DNA of 64,000 bases. It comes from Lethocerus indicus. Taxonomy: Eukaryota; Arthropoda; Insecta; Hemiptera; Belostomatidae. Within the stretch, counting starts at the first letter, position 1; every line of letters starts with the position of its first letter. Position numbers and translations under genes: made by a program. A model generated the notes under the pieces. It ran no database searches. It saw only the letters and a program-made list of their open reading frames with translations, and was not told the origin of the DNA. Below, in pieces: positions 12,243 through 25,769 of the stretch. The DNA lies in NCBI GenBank assembly GCA_019843655.1, contig JACDQD010000104.1:3534001-3598000 (forward strand), written 5' to 3'.

Positions 12243-15200
12243 TATACTCGTAAGTGGTGCTTATGAACTTATTCCAACGGTAGCAATTGTGAACCTACGT
12301 AAGCTTCGACAACACACGTGACTTGGCAAGAGTGTTTTTTTGGGTTCTGCCCACCAATCAACACTCATTCACCGCACACATGGTACACCTAATCTTAATA
12401 ATTAATTACAAAATTCAAAGTCTATTATAAAAAACGGTCGTTCTTTTGGCAAGACCAATATTAATCATTATAATTATTGAGTTATACGGTAATACGCAAT
12501 TATTATTTTTTATTTATTATTATTATTATTATTAAAAGTCAGTCGTTTTGGGTTTTAATTGATGTGGTGAGAATGCGCACGCGGCACACTCACATAACAC
12601 GAAGGGGTCTGAAAGCACCATTATGTGTGGGTCACAGCATGACAGCAATAGAGGAGATACTGCCCTGTGATTGCGACCACGGCCACAGCGCTAAGCCTGC
12701 CTCGTGCACTGCAAACACACATCAAATTAATAAATAACACACACATACACGTCCAAATAAAATCAACTAGTTAAGTATATCAGCAGTTCAAAGTTCAAGT
12801 TAGCTGAAAACACCTACGTGTTACAAAAAAGGTACAATCGTTTTGTAAAATGTTTGTATCCACATCCTCACTAGAGTAGCAGTTATTTTCAGATCTGTTC
12901 CTAACGTAATTATCTGAACAGATTTTTTTTTATAGGAAATATTACTGTAGAAGCAAGAATTGAATTTCCTCTATTATGGTTTCATTGTTACCTTTGGTTA
13001 GCATTTTCTACCAACAAATTTTTCCACATTGTTTCTTTGTAGTTATTAACATTGTAGTGTTAAAGTGCATAAATTATTACAAGTGTAAGGACCAATTGTA
13101 ATTAAAAAGTACATAAAATCGAATAAGTAAATAAAACTATATTTTTATTGTTACACTTTGCAGCAGCTGAAATATATTTGACAATGAGTGTTTGTTGCCA
13201 ACACACTGCCTAATACATAAAGTATAGGTAAGAATTAAAAACAAATGTAGAAACATTAGGCAAATTGGTAATGATGTCTAAATATTTTTAGTGTGTATTT
13301 TTTAAAGCTTAAACCATATGACAGAGTCATGGCATGAATACTGGTATCTTTTAATCTTTGATATAATTCACAAATGCGTCATTTAAATTAATGAGATGTA
13401 TTTTAATGTTACGTGTGGACATTATCAGTCATTATAATTAAATTATATCTATGTGAAGTATATCAGCCAGGATAATTTATTCTTAAATTATTAAGCATTG
13501 AAGGAAGGCCTTTATAAGTACAAAAATAAAATTAAACCTTAGAAATGTGGAATATATAGTATTATGTACTTACTAAACGGACCATAGAGACAGTGTTACT
13601 AGAATTAATTTTAGTGTTTGATGTTACCTAAGTTATAAAAAAAAATGTCATATAACTATCACCAACCTTTGAAAATGGTAATTACAACAATAATTACAAT
13701 TAAAGTTATTTGATAATAACTAACATTATACATTTTAGCAAATTATGGAGGCACCTGAGAATTATTATTTATTGTAACAGACAATATTAGAAAAAAACTA
13801 CAGGAAATATTTAAATATTGTAAATATATGCTGATAGCTAACAGTGTTAGTAGTAGCAGAGTTGTGCTTAAGAAATAAAATAGTTTTATTTCAGTTTAAT
13901 ACATAGTTTTTGAATAATGGACTAAGAAAATGTCTATAAATAGCTCATCAGCTGATGAATTGTTGCCCATATTCATTGATATATGTCGGAGTTCTTCCCT
14001 GAAATTGAAAAAATCAATGAGGTATTGAAATATGATATTTGAGTAATATTATGTGTGGGTGCAGTGAGAAAAATCAAGTAGCATTTCAATTGTGAGAACT
14101 AATTGAATGAATGTATAACTAGTAAATGTGTGTATAACAAAGCCTATAGTTCAAGTAATTTAAGTGTGATTCAATTGTAATATTATATGTAAGCTTATAC
14201 CATATGAAATTAAAAACCAAAATGCTTCCTCCATTATGAATTAGACATGTGCATTATAAAATAGATCAGATATCAGTGGTTAAAAGGCAAAATGTGTGAA
14301 GCAACAGCATAATAAAATGCAAACTATATATCATTCTATAATAATGTTACATTTCCTAAAAGTATACTTATGTGAATTATAGTCTTGAATATTTAAATTT
14401 GATTTAAAAAACAAATCTATTATTGGTTCATTTCTATAATTATTGTTAACTGTATTCTTATTAGTATTAATACAATACTATATTAACAAACATGACCTAT
14501 AATGCTATTCTTTAAATTAATATTTTAATATCTTGCCAATATTAAATTGTTGCCAGCTGTGTAGGCAGGAAAGTAGGCCTTTGCCTAAGTATCTGTCTAT
14601 CACTTTGTTAAATTTAAAGTAAGACCCTTTGCCAACTATGTCATTAATGTATTTTTAAAAGGGAATTATATTGGTCCTATGATATATATGAAAAAATTAT
14701 ATTTCAACTGAATGTCTGAACAAGCTGGGTTGTATGTTGTGTCAATCAGAAACTAATTATTTTGAATAACACATGTGACTACTATGAATTATATTACTGT
14801 AAAGTTTTAAAAACTGTCTGATGTATTTAACTGTAGAAGTATTATAGGAGTAAGAAAAATCCATAATTTTATTCATAATGTGGGATAATATTTACTCCTT
14901 TCTTATACTACATTAAGTTGGCCATTAATGGAAAAATTAAAAAAGTTCTACCTGTTAAAATACTTAATTTTATCCAAGAAAACGAAGGACAGGTTGAGAA
15001 AAATTGCTTACCTCAGCAGTTGTAAAGATTAAAATAATTATTTGACTTCTTTCAAATGTATTTCACTGTAACATACTGTATAATTTATTTTTTAATTTGT
15101 TATTTTGGTTCACAGTTGCTTGTAGTTTCAGCATCAGTTTTCTCATTTGTTATAGTTTTTAGTTTTATCCAGTTGACTACCATAAAAGTATTTCAACCAG

Positions 15201-15581
15201 TTAAATTATCATTTCACTTTTAATAAGTGAAAACCTAGAAATTTGATTTTTGATGTTGATTGTCTTTCCTTTGTAGGCAAGTATTAAATAAAATTCAAAT
15301 TTATAAACGAATTACAGAACTGTCTGACAGAGGGCCAAAAATTGAGTGTTTGATAGAGATTTGATTCATTTATGGAGTAGAGAGTGACAATCCTGGAAAC
15401 TATTGTACTTTTAATTCTGTTTGGCCAAACTCCTAATATATTCTTGATTGAATTATATGTGAATTATTGAATGTCAAATTTACAAATTATAATAAAATCT
15501 CGCTAAGAATGTTATTTTGATCTACATTGTTTGAGAAAATCACTAGTGATTTTTTTTGTTTTATCTCACTTGTTTGGGCCT

Positions 15582-15622
15582 ACACTAGACCGGTTTCAGC
15601 TTCATGCAGTAGCCAGTAGTGT
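15582..15622 (-). repeat. Hammerhead-like motif, divergent copy (copy B)
   Basis: On the minus strand ACACTA and TAGTGT form a six-base outer stem around CTGGCTACTG, GAAGCTGAAAC and CGGTC. The GAAACCGGTC end is intact, but the CTGANGA core is replaced or displaced, so self-cleavage is unlikely. Downstream sequence (CCCAAACAAGTGAGA, then GTAGATCA) still resembles the element at 53.2 kb, supporting common origin. Confidence 0.45.
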
Positions 15623-16686
15623 TTTTTTATTTACATAGTTAGTCGGTTACAGTTTCAAGTAATCATGTACTGATTGTGATGTTTCTTAACTTGCAACTGA
15701 AATTCTAAAATTTATAGTACTGTGAACGGAACGCAGTAGCGCCGTCAGTAGACCACAGCGAGGGTTCAAAATCGCTTAGCATAGAACAAATAAGTGAGAA
15801 GAGTGGAGAAAATGAACTCACCAAGAATTTCGAATGCTTTCACACCTTCCCGATAAGGGGTAAACAATGGACAGTAATCATCAACTTGATCTCTCCGCCC
15901 CTCCCACCCCGCTAGATACCCTACTATCGTTTTATTTAAACAAAAAACATAAGTTTCATTTTGTGTATTTTTCACACGCCAACTATATTGTAGTACTTCG
16001 TATAATAAGCTTATTTCAATTATAATAATTTAATCGTGTCTCACATTTAATAATACATAGAATATAAATAAAATAGAAAATAGAACTATACGCGTACAAT
16101 TAAGCTTTTATGTATAGAATATTGTACAATAGTATAATGCTGTGCCCTGATCAGTTTAAGGAGTTGTATATCACATAACTATTAGGCTCGGCCCCCGCCC
16201 CAGACACTAATTCCAGTCCACTAATATTACTGTAATTACTGAGTGAAATAATGACATTTTTTATGCAAACGATAACATTCCGAACCCTCGGAGACCTCCC
16301 GCGGATATAGTAAGAAATAAATGTACAACACTGGAATAACAACTGGGAAGGTCCCACCCATTATAGTCGTTGGTGTAGGCTAATAGCTTTTATTTATTAT
16401 ATAGATATTTTTTCTAAATCCGGGACAGAGGGCCGTAGGCCAAAAACGACACCGAAAGGGTGCGAAGGGACGAAATGCGGAGGAGGGAGGAAGGAAGGAC
16501 GAACGGCGAGTGAGAGGGAGAGCGAGAGGAGAGGCGATGGTAGGGGGAGTAGAAAGAGGGGGAGGAGCTTGCGCGCTGAGGAAGGTGGGAAGCATTGCAG
16601 TGTTCTCGGACCACGTGACAGATCAATAGATCCGCCTCGGACCCCAAACTTAACCCACCAACCTCCAAGCGCTCTCACCGTCCGCG

Positions 16687-16747
16687 CACGCACGCACGCA
16701 CGCACGCATAGGCGCGCGCCCAACACACACACACACACACACACACA
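16687..16747. repeat. (CGCA)n and (CA)n microsatellites
   Basis: CGCACGCACGCA-type repeats at about 16687-16707, followed after a short GC-rich link by about 25 bp of (CA)n. They explain the cysteine/valine-rich and histidine/threonine-rich frames around them. Confidence 0.85.
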
Positions 16748-17483
16748 TACGCCCACTCACGCCTAGACCCGGTCATTCCGTCGGACCGATAATCGGTTTT
16801 GAAATATACCGTACTAGAAAGCCCGATCGCTCGCGGGAGAGGGGAAAGGTTCGATTCCATTGTGCCATTTTTGCATTTTCGTAATGTGCCGAGTTTTCCC
16901 CCAACCAAATCAGTGAACGCCTTAGCCGGGCCCGCCGAGAAATTTTGATTTTTTATCACTAAATAATATACCCTAAATAAAAGTGAACGAAAACGGCTCA
17001 CATTATAATGTGGCCTACATATAAATAATGCCCGTATTCAATCGGAACATTAGCACTTGAGCGTGTCCTCCAATGCATTCTTCGTGGCGTAAATCGATTT
17101 ATGTGGGTCATTGAGGGTTACAAGTTAGAGTTATTTTTGTCCTTTCACTAGTACATTAAACATTGAATATTTGGGTAACCGGAAATAGCGGCTTTAGCGC
17201 ATCTAATAATACTCGGTAAGTACGCGGGCTACTTTCATTTCTATGCTAATCCCGCGGTTGACATTAGTTTCAAGAATTGCACACTTGTCCAAGGGAGGGA
17301 ACATTTGGTGGCCCACATCCGGACCGATTCCACTAGTTACTTTACGTGAGGACTTTGCAGCCGTCGTCAATGTCCCATTTTCCATCTGTCAAAAACCAGT
17401 CAAACAGGACAAATGCACATAAATCCCGCATTGAATATTATTTCTTCTCTTATTCCTCTAACCGAACGACTCATATCTTGACC

Positions 17484-17504
17484 CCAGAAACCAATTTAAT
17501 AATA

Positions 17505-17550
<46 letters not shown>

Positions 17551-17573
17551 TATATTATTAAATTGGTTTCTGG
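17484..17573. repeat. 90-bp near-perfect palindrome with (TA)n core
   Basis: The left arm begins CCAGAAACCAATTTAATAAT at 17484 and the right arm ends with its reverse complement at 17573. Arms of roughly 25-30 bp have one visible mismatch before merging into a central (TA)n run. The whole unit can fold into one long hairpin. No protein frame and no clear target duplication are seen. Confidence 0.8.
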
Positions 17574-20543
17574 AAATTTTAACGATTTTAAAAGTGTGTT
17601 TAAGGACACACTTTCCTTCGTGAAGCTCGTATATAATAACGCGGCCCGTTTCATCCCAGCTCGGACGGAGGGAATGAATGGCCTCGTGACCTCCTCCGAT
17701 TTAACTCAATCGACTGAGTTTTCAAACTAGCATTTATCTTTCAACTGCCAGGATCGGCAGATTTGGTATTCAAAATCCTGCAGTGGACTATACCCTTGAA
17801 AGAAATGTTCAATTGCCTGTAACACTTGGTGGAAGAGTTTTGAATTGAACACTATTGAGTCTTAATGTGGTAATTAACCAGCATAGAAGTGGGTTAGAAA
17901 CATCTCTAGTTATTTCATGTCCTAGTGTAATTGTGAGTGGTCGGTAAAAACAATTTTAATGCCACCAATTGAGGAGGAGGAGCAGTTCGTAAGAAAACGT
18001 CGGTCATCGTCAAAACAAAACGACCGGACAAAAGTCTTTGTCAAGTGCTCTATAGTGTTACATTACACGGCGATACAGTAATCCAAAGCAAATATAACCG
18101 ATTGAACGAGATATAATCGGTTTTAAGGAAACGAGTCGTTTCGTCCGTGGAAAAGCGTCGGCAATCGACGCTTCGAGTCTTTCGGACACCGAATCGTCGG
18201 CACCTCAAGTAAAACCATTGTTTTTTAACAAGAGAGTTCCTCTCCTGTTTTACAAAAGAAGGACAGAGGCTTGGATAGTAGAAGAGTGGAAGAGGAAGAG
18301 GGATGGAAATGAAAAAAACGGCGCGGAAGGGGGCCTCTCCCCCACCCTGGCCGCCGGCCAAGGTACAATCCCGCTAATTTAGGGCTCCCTTGCACGACAT
18401 CCAATTACGCCGCGTTCCTTAATTGGAGACGTTTAATAAACAATGCGACATTAGACCGAGAGGATGTTTCTAACTTTTTGAATCGCTTTTCGCGCGGACC
18501 TACTCCCGTTAGACATTCAACCCTTCTAACGGCTTTTGAGAACGCTCCCCCTCCCCACACTACACACTGACAGTTACAGGAGTAAACATAACGCCTACTT
18601 TTGTAATGTAGGCCATTTTTTTTTCGTAATACACATACTTCTTAATATACTTCTCGCTACTGGCGATGACAGGACGAAATCGTCTAAGAAAAAGTTAACT
18701 CGCGACGGTTCTAATGTTTATTTGGCCGTCTCGGGGACTGCAGTTTGCTGATGAATCTCATTAGTTTAAGAACTATTTACATAGTACGGAAATCGCAGGA
18801 ATCTTGTCTAGTTGAAAATTGTTCATTACATTTATTAATTGCGCGATATAAAATAATTATTATAGAAATAATAATTATATATAAATTAATAATAATAATA
18901 ATTAATTAATATTAATAATACGTAAAATATAATTATTTAAATTTAATTTTTTAATTAAATTCAATGTAATTTATTGCACCGTTACATTCGTTACTTCCTT
19001 AACAATGGGAAATATACAGCAAAAAAATTAGGAGTGTACGAAATTATTTTCAGAAACGGCAATTTAATTTTAATTTTCACGTATAAAAATTCTTTAAAAG
19101 TAGATTCGATTTATAGACGATATAAATTATAAAATAATAACACAAAAAACGACATTCAATGCCTTACGTTCAATCTCAATTGGACGGCGCACTTAATGCT
19201 AACCCGCAACACTCACGCGTTTTGACGGCCTAGTATATCTCAGGCCCCGTATTTTACTTCATGCTTGCTAAAATAGTTCACGACTTGTTTTTGTTCCTTC
19301 TTTCTCGCCCCGCAACGGGCTTCAGAACAATGAACAAGGGAATATCTGAGGTGGGGGGTGGGCGAAAATATACGGGCCCCCTTCTGGCCGATATTTGGCA
19401 GTGAGTTCGCTGTCTTTTGGGTCGACAGCTGTAGGTAATGTCTGGAGCCTTTCCATACGTGTCCCTTAACGAATCGAATCCCTGCTGTACCTTTCCTGTC
19501 ATCCGATTCTCAATTCCGAACTAAAGGTGGCGCTATTACTTAAATTTGAATTTTTTATAACAAAAATTGACAAGTAAAATCGTCTAGATCATTGTTAGCA
19601 AAATAAAATAACATGGAATAGTTAGAATGGGATACTTTCGGTAAAAAACTGTACAAACGCCCTTTTGAGAGGGGGTGACCCGGCATCCCTAATCCTCCCC
19701 TAAACTTTATTTTGGGACGGGGGCGGGATCAATTCTTATCTTTTTTTTCCTTCTTTTACCTTCCGCGTCACGTTTAATCCGAAGACGCGAACGGGAATTA
19801 GTTTTTGAAAGGCGACGGGGTCAAGTCCCCCGTCGTTGCCGAAACCTGACCGGCCCGCTACGTTGTAAAACCCTTCTTCGGCCCAGGGCTTAAGCTCCAC
19901 AATCCGGAGTTTCAAAAACGACAGTTTCCCGAGGACGGGAGTTTTAACGCTTGCAATTCGCATTCGGTTGGCGAAATTCTGCTGGTTCGCCGCTGGGATC
20001 TTAACAATGGACCGACCGGAATTCTATGAACTGTTGATTTATTTTAATGGCAACTGTTCGTCTGTCTCATTATACACTATCCTGATATTCATTCTTTCAT
20101 TTCTAAAGACAACGGGGAAAAATAACTAAAATCTCTGGAAATAAAATAGTACAAAAGGGATTTTCAATTTTTAAACGTCTGTCTGCATTTTCTGTAAGAC
20201 AGAATTGGCGGCGAGGCATGATCAAAGACCGTGCTCGACTTTTCTATCAGAATGTCGATGCCCAATGGACGTGATTCTTTTTCAATCCTACAAAAAATGG
20301 TGTTCGGGGAATTTTAAATAATATAATTTTTAGTTAGAAATAATAGTTTTTTAATCCAATAATCTGTACATATAGATCCATAAATCTTATTTACATGTGT
20401 AGAAAAGAATTTAGGCGCATCTGAAGTAGTATTATAAATCAGGAACCGTCAGTTATATATGCATCTACAATAACGAACGCCAAAGGACCATTTGTAGTCC
20501 AAAACTGTTATCTCGGGAGATATTAAGTTCTTTCCATCGATTT

Positions 20544-20548
<5 letters not shown>

Positions 20549-20585
<37 letters not shown>
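20549..20585. repeat. (TA)n microsatellite
   Basis: About 37 bp of alternating T and A. Confidence 0.85.
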
Positions 20586-20588
<3 letters not shown>

Positions 20589-21945
20589 TTCTACCTACAC
20601 TAGTGTAAAGAGTAACGCTAATTGAAATAAAAAGTCCTAAAATAATGTAATTTAGAGTGACTGTTCTCACGGTTGCTCCATTAGAAGCAGACAAACGCAG
20701 GCACCGGCGATAGCGCCAAGTTAATACGGTATAAATCCATTATCAATCCAGATTTTAAACAATCAAATAAGCTATAGATTCAAAATTCATGAAGTAGACG
20801 GTTAAACTTGAAAGTGTGCAGGGAAATTGGCTTGCAGTATGATTGACGTGGCCCTCAGAAATACATAACGGCAGTAAGCCTACGATACGGTTTATTTTCG
20901 GCCATTTATGGGTAGGTCGCGAACCGCCGAAACGACCTTGTATATTCCATTGACGTCCTGAACAATGATCCCGAACCAAGAAACACCAATAGCCCTATGC
21001 TATTGTAATTGATGCCCCCTATACTGTTGTATGGATGAATATGGATTGTTCATTTTTGTTGCAACGGGCTTATATTCTGGGCTGTAATGGCGTCGATAAT
21101 AAAAAACAAAAACAAGGAATTCGATCTTCAATGCTCGATCGTTTACAAAACGTATTTTTAACCTTGACCCGTCTGCGTACAATTTCAGCAGAAATCATTG
21201 TATTCCGTATTGTACCGTATTTAAAAGGATAGCCGCTTCACGAGTTGTTTGACAAAAAGGGATTCATAGAAAACAATTAGCATAAATTAATACGTGTAGA
21301 GAGTGTATGCTGAAGCGAATAACGTGATCTGCTAGCGTAAATAATTATGAATAATTAGTAATAATTATTATTACTCCGATTTATGTGATGCAAGTTTCGG
21401 CAATCCATCGAGCACATTGTCAGTTATAGTAGGTATAGTTTCTTCCTGATTATTCATAAACAATTACCAGTAGTCAACAACCGCATTGTACACCAGATTG
21501 TTTGTTTCCTAAATTGAAAATTTACTGGTAGTTTATGAACACAGTATATTATCTTGAACATTACATTGAACCAGAACGTTTTCAGAATCAGAACGTTAAA
21601 CAGTATATTGCAAATGCCGATAATTATGCATTAAGTATAAGTTGTTTACGGGTCAATGTATTTGTAGTTACATAAAAAATTTTCCCAAGCGACATTAATA
21701 TTCAGAGATTCGTTGAACTTACAAGCATTAGATATTAGATTAGAACTTATTTCTCGCCGTTACAATAACGTTAAGATCACTGCCATTATTAGTAAAAATA
21801 TTGGTTCTAAATGTATAATAAACATTATTAAGAGGAGTACCTATTAATTTTTATAACTGATCCTTTTAAATTCTCATCAAGTTCACGACAGTTATTGCGA
21901 CCGGATGCTTCGTAGGCAGTCGACGCGTATTGGCACCCGAGTCTA

Positions 21946-21984
21946 TTATTGACGGTGGCGAGAAGCAGAAACCGGTCTAGCTAA
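21946..21984 (+). repeat. Hammerhead-like motif, decayed copy (copy C)
   Basis: TTGACGG replaces the core CTGANGA, followed by TGGCGAGAAGC, AGAAACCGGTC and TAGC. The GAAACCGGTCTAGC end is intact, but the core has two changes and stem II has lost a pair. Downstream sequence (GTGAGTGATCGCAAATC) keeps a loose likeness to the copy at 15.6 kb. Confidence 0.45.
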
Positions 21985-22387
21985 CGGGTGAGTGATCGCA
22001 AATCGAGTCGTGAACTTTCTCGCCAAAACCGACATTCAAAGTAGGGAAAAATAGTAAAGACCGACAGTGTAAAGTTCCGAGCGTGCTTTATCCCTCTAGT
22101 TTAAAATCTAAAAGTTGCTAGTATATTTCTTTTAGTGGAAACGAGTGGTAATATGGCACGAGTAAAATATTCCTAGTTTTTCCGTTGCCAATTGCCTAAC
22201 ACGAATATAAGCATTTATCTTAGGCTCTATTTGTCCAAGAACTTGGGCCCTTTACTATTTTCAATGACCGAAGGTGACCGCAACGCCACGATTGGGCGAA
22301 AATCGCGAAAGCGTTCGTAGAAAATAAATTACAGTAGAAATGGAATATAAGCCGTGAACGGGCAATAAATTAGATCTGACCTGCTAG

Positions 22388-22545
22388 TCAGACGTCAGTC
22401 TCAATGCTCATAGCGTTGATGTTGTTGTTGTGCCTCGGGTTGCAATTGTGCTTCTTAGCCAGGTCCCTCGTCAACAGGAGACCCTCCTCAAGCTCCATCA
22501 TATCTGACGACGACTCGGACATAGAGCTTTTCTTCAAATGTTGAC
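22388..22545 (-). CDS. Sh: Shaker terminal exon with PDZ-binding tail
   Basis: Acceptor GGTTCAG ends at 22546; stop TGA at 22390-22388. It reads [19 protein letters not shown], an acidic EEG, then [18 protein letters not shown] and [12 protein letters not shown]. The C-terminal ETDV is a class I PDZ ligand, the motif by which Shaker is clustered by Discs-large at synapses. The tail is about 50 residues after the splice, clearly shorter than the glutamine-rich tail of flies, but keeps the flanking blocks SSSDMM and RHNN. Confidence 0.95.
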
Positions 22546-22835
22546 CTGAACCGAACAGAAAAAAGAGGGGGGGTTCGATTAGATCGCAGTGTTGGACAGG
22601 TTTACAATTACTCAAGGCTCATCCGATACCTGAAACACACTGCATTTAAAATATAAATATACAACTATTAAGTAGATATTTCTTTTATCACATCTATCAA
22701 TACATTATCAATTCACCTTTCTTGATGCTGTGTAAAATTGCTATGTAAAACTTATTAGGTATATTTCATTAAATAGCTCTTAGATTTAATAGAGTAGCTC
22801 CTGACAGCATTTAATCATTATTCACTTCATTGAGC

Positions 22836-22892
<57 letters not shown>

Positions 22893-23094
22893 GGGTACCC
22901 AAAAGTAATCAACATTTTGACTGGAATTCATTTTATTTTGCTAAAAAAGAAACTTTAATTATTAATCTACTATATATTCACCAATATTATCAACAACTCT
23001 CTGCCACTTTCCGGCAAATTTTCGATACCCCTCTTGAAGAACTCCTCAAGAACAAAATACATCTTATAAAATTGTTGATTACTTTCGAGTACTC

Positions 23095-23167
<73 letters not shown>

Positions 23168-25732
23168 GCCAACGCGTATAGATTTGCCATCGTCACAGGA
23201 TGGGCCCACACGTATTCTGAAGACGACGGATAGGTATGCGCTAAGAGCGGACGGTAAGGCCCACGCGCGATTACAAAAAAATGTTTTCACACTCCGGTAA
23301 ACTCCGGCTGAGAATCGTATTTACAGAAACAACAAAGGAGCCGAGCGCTGTGAGAGATATATATGTTCCACGTTGGAAGAAATGAGTGGGGGGGGGGGTG
23401 CGAAAACTGACGGGCGGTAGTAAGGGGCGGGGCGGGGCGGGGGCGGTGAGGGGGCGGTTGGGAGGGGTTGGGTGTCTAAGATTTTGCAGGATAATTTCAG
23501 AGCGCGTCAGTCACGAAGTCGGGCATAAAAACACTTCAAGGTAAAACTCTAATGGGCCACCTGGTGCGCCTCAGACGCTGAAAAACAGACTCAAACAACG
23601 CCGCCTTGAATTCGTCCGTTAAACGCTTTTTATAGCCTGGGAAAGCTAATAATTGGTAATTGCTTAGCTGTCACTTTTCTTAAACTAAGATTGTACTGAA
23701 GACAACAATACCCCCGTTTTCCATTTAAAGTCTAACTATAATGTTATTGTATTCTAATAAAACTATCTTGTCGCGATATATAACATTAAAAACTACCATT
23801 GCGCCTAAAAGAAACTTGTTACTCATTATTTAAAATTACAAACAGGACTTATTAATCGACATTTATGCCCAGCGAGTTATTGGGAATAATTGGATAACAT
23901 AGGCGCGATTTGACTCATATAAATTTTACATACGCGTTGTGTGTATAATCATATTTTTTTCTGATATAAATCGTTCATTGATGAAAATCGGGAATGACTA
24001 AATAGAATACCTCTTTGGAATTATTCCTAAAATAATTAACTATTTTACGGCGGTAATTTCTATGGAAAAAGGGGGCGCATTCAAATTTTCCCTTGATTGA
24101 TAAATTGATTCGATGGACGAATTTATTAATTTACGATGGTAATGTTCTTCCTGTTTTCTTATTAAAAAAAAAAAGAAAAAATGTTCGGGTTTCCCCGCGA
24201 GTCATGAATATTCCGGATTGATTCGCCCCCAATTTTTGAGATCGGTTATCTTGGACGCCGGGGTTAAGATAGGCTAGGGGCGGGCTTATACGCGGGCCTT
24301 CTATCTTGTCGGGGCTCTAGCCCGGCCTTATTATTCAGTCCCACGTTTACCGCTCGTTTCGGATTCCAATAACTACGGAGCTTCGTTTATACCGCGCTCC
24401 GTCTATAGGGAAACTTCCCGTATCGGGAGCGGTGCGGTGGAGCCGCCGCACTGGCAAAATTTTTGACTTTATTAATTTTTTTACAACCCGCATAAAGTAG
24501 ACGAGGTTTGGCGGAAGGAAAGAAAAAGGTTCATCCGGCGAAGAATTGGAAGATTGCCCCTGAGCGTCGTTCAGTTCGAGATTCCCGCGCACTGCTTTCG
24601 CGAGTCGGAACTTTAAATTGACTCCGCATCGGCGGCCTTTATTCTACGTCGGCATCCGTACTAAGTTTTTACCCTGTAAGAATTTTAAAAATTCAACGCA
24701 GGGCATACGTTTAAAACGCGTTGTACATTGTCTAGCGTTATTACAGTAATTACGACACACAATAAATACGTTTTATTTGTTATACCTTTTTATTTTACAA
24801 CTAAACGAATAATTAACTACAAAAAGTATAACTAGTTGCGTGAGCCTAGTTTTAATACGTCTCGATAATATACCGAATAGTTATATTTTTACGATTTCTT
24901 TATTATTTAAACGACGAAGGACAAAATATATTCAGCAAGTAAGAAGTTAATGCACCCAATTTCGAACAGTAGTACATCGACCCGTGAAATAATTGAGTTG
25001 ACACTTTTGTTAGTCGTCGAACGACTTTACGATCCTCCGTATAAATATAGTCCGGGCAGCTTTCCAAAGACGAAACAATTAATCCGCGAAAGTTATTTTA
25101 AAAGGCGCCACTCGGATTCGAAGAAGCTGCTACATTCCGGAATATCCGACTCAAAATTAGGTTTCTCCGAGGAACTTCTGCTTGGATTCGCAGGGGTGGT
25201 CATAATAATTACCGATTCTGACAAGCAGAAGTCGCGCTTGAAGAGTAACAGGGGAGGGAATGGGTGTTGAATTGAATAGTGGGGACGTTAAGATTTATTA
25301 TCGGAGGAAAGGGCGGTACTGTAAAATGGAGAGTCGTCAATTATGAACATATAAAAAATATTTTCCGATAAATCGAGTCGAAATGGAATATGGGAAATTA
25401 CTGGTCTAGTATATTTACCTAATGTGCCAGGGAGGTATGGGCAACTGGTGACATGATTGAAGTTCTGCGACTGCATGTCTTCCTGGTCCGTCTCCCGGTG
25501 GTAGAAATAGTTGAAATTCGATACAATGACTGGGACGGGGAGGGCGATGGTGAGGACACCGGCTATCGCGCACAGCGAGCCCACTATCTTGCCCCAGACA
25601 CCGACCGGCCTATCGGGGACAGACACAAAACAGAGACCTGGGTATTACTCGGGCTCCAGACCGGCTGGGAGGCTCTGTCTACAGCTCTGACGTGTTCGTG
25701 TCCGTGTACTGTCTGGCTGAGAGTATTGTGTA

Positions 25733-25769
<37 letters not shown>

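Larger units (their letters stand above)
3061..15550. other. AT-rich, CpG-poor gene desert
   Basis: About 12.5 kb with no open frame that looks like protein. Only short AT-driven frames occur. By eye CG dinucleotides are rare throughout. I see a hammerhead-like element near 3.7 kb, a GAATA/GAA-type simple repeat at 9800-9890, a (TA)n run at 12212-12242, and small hairpins such as the CTCCTAA/TTAGGAG stem near 11410-11430. No RNA gene was recognised. The composition changes at about 15.6-16.2 kb. Confidence 0.6.
15700..22387. other. Spacer and 3' flank of Shaker
   Basis: CpG-rich compared with the sequence to its left. No protein-like frame was found; the longer frames near 16.4-16.8 kb and 18.0-18.4 kb are low-complexity or repeat-driven. 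It holds a (CA)n tract, a palindrome with a (TA)n core, another (TA)n run and a hammerhead-like copy. The 3' UTR of Shaker must extend leftward from 22387, but several minus-strand AATAAA hexamers are present and I cannot choose the used one. Confidence 0.5.
22546..25418 (-). other. Shaker intron between S6 and C-terminal exons
   Basis: 2873 nt without coding signal. It contains a deleted mariner element lying between two long (TA)n tracts (22.84-23.16 kb), a G-rich tract at 23.38-23.47 kb and otherwise unique, CpG-containing sequence. No second S6 exon was found. Confidence 0.7.

Noticed and set aside
16397..16756. Frames of 84-119 codons on the minus strand
   Set aside because: They are driven by (CA)n, (CGCA)n and pyrimidine-rich sequence; the cysteine/valine and serine/leucine runs are microsatellite translations.
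16849..16859. GGTTCGATTCC, like a tRNA B box
   Set aside because: No A box, acceptor stem or anticodon arm can be built upstream.
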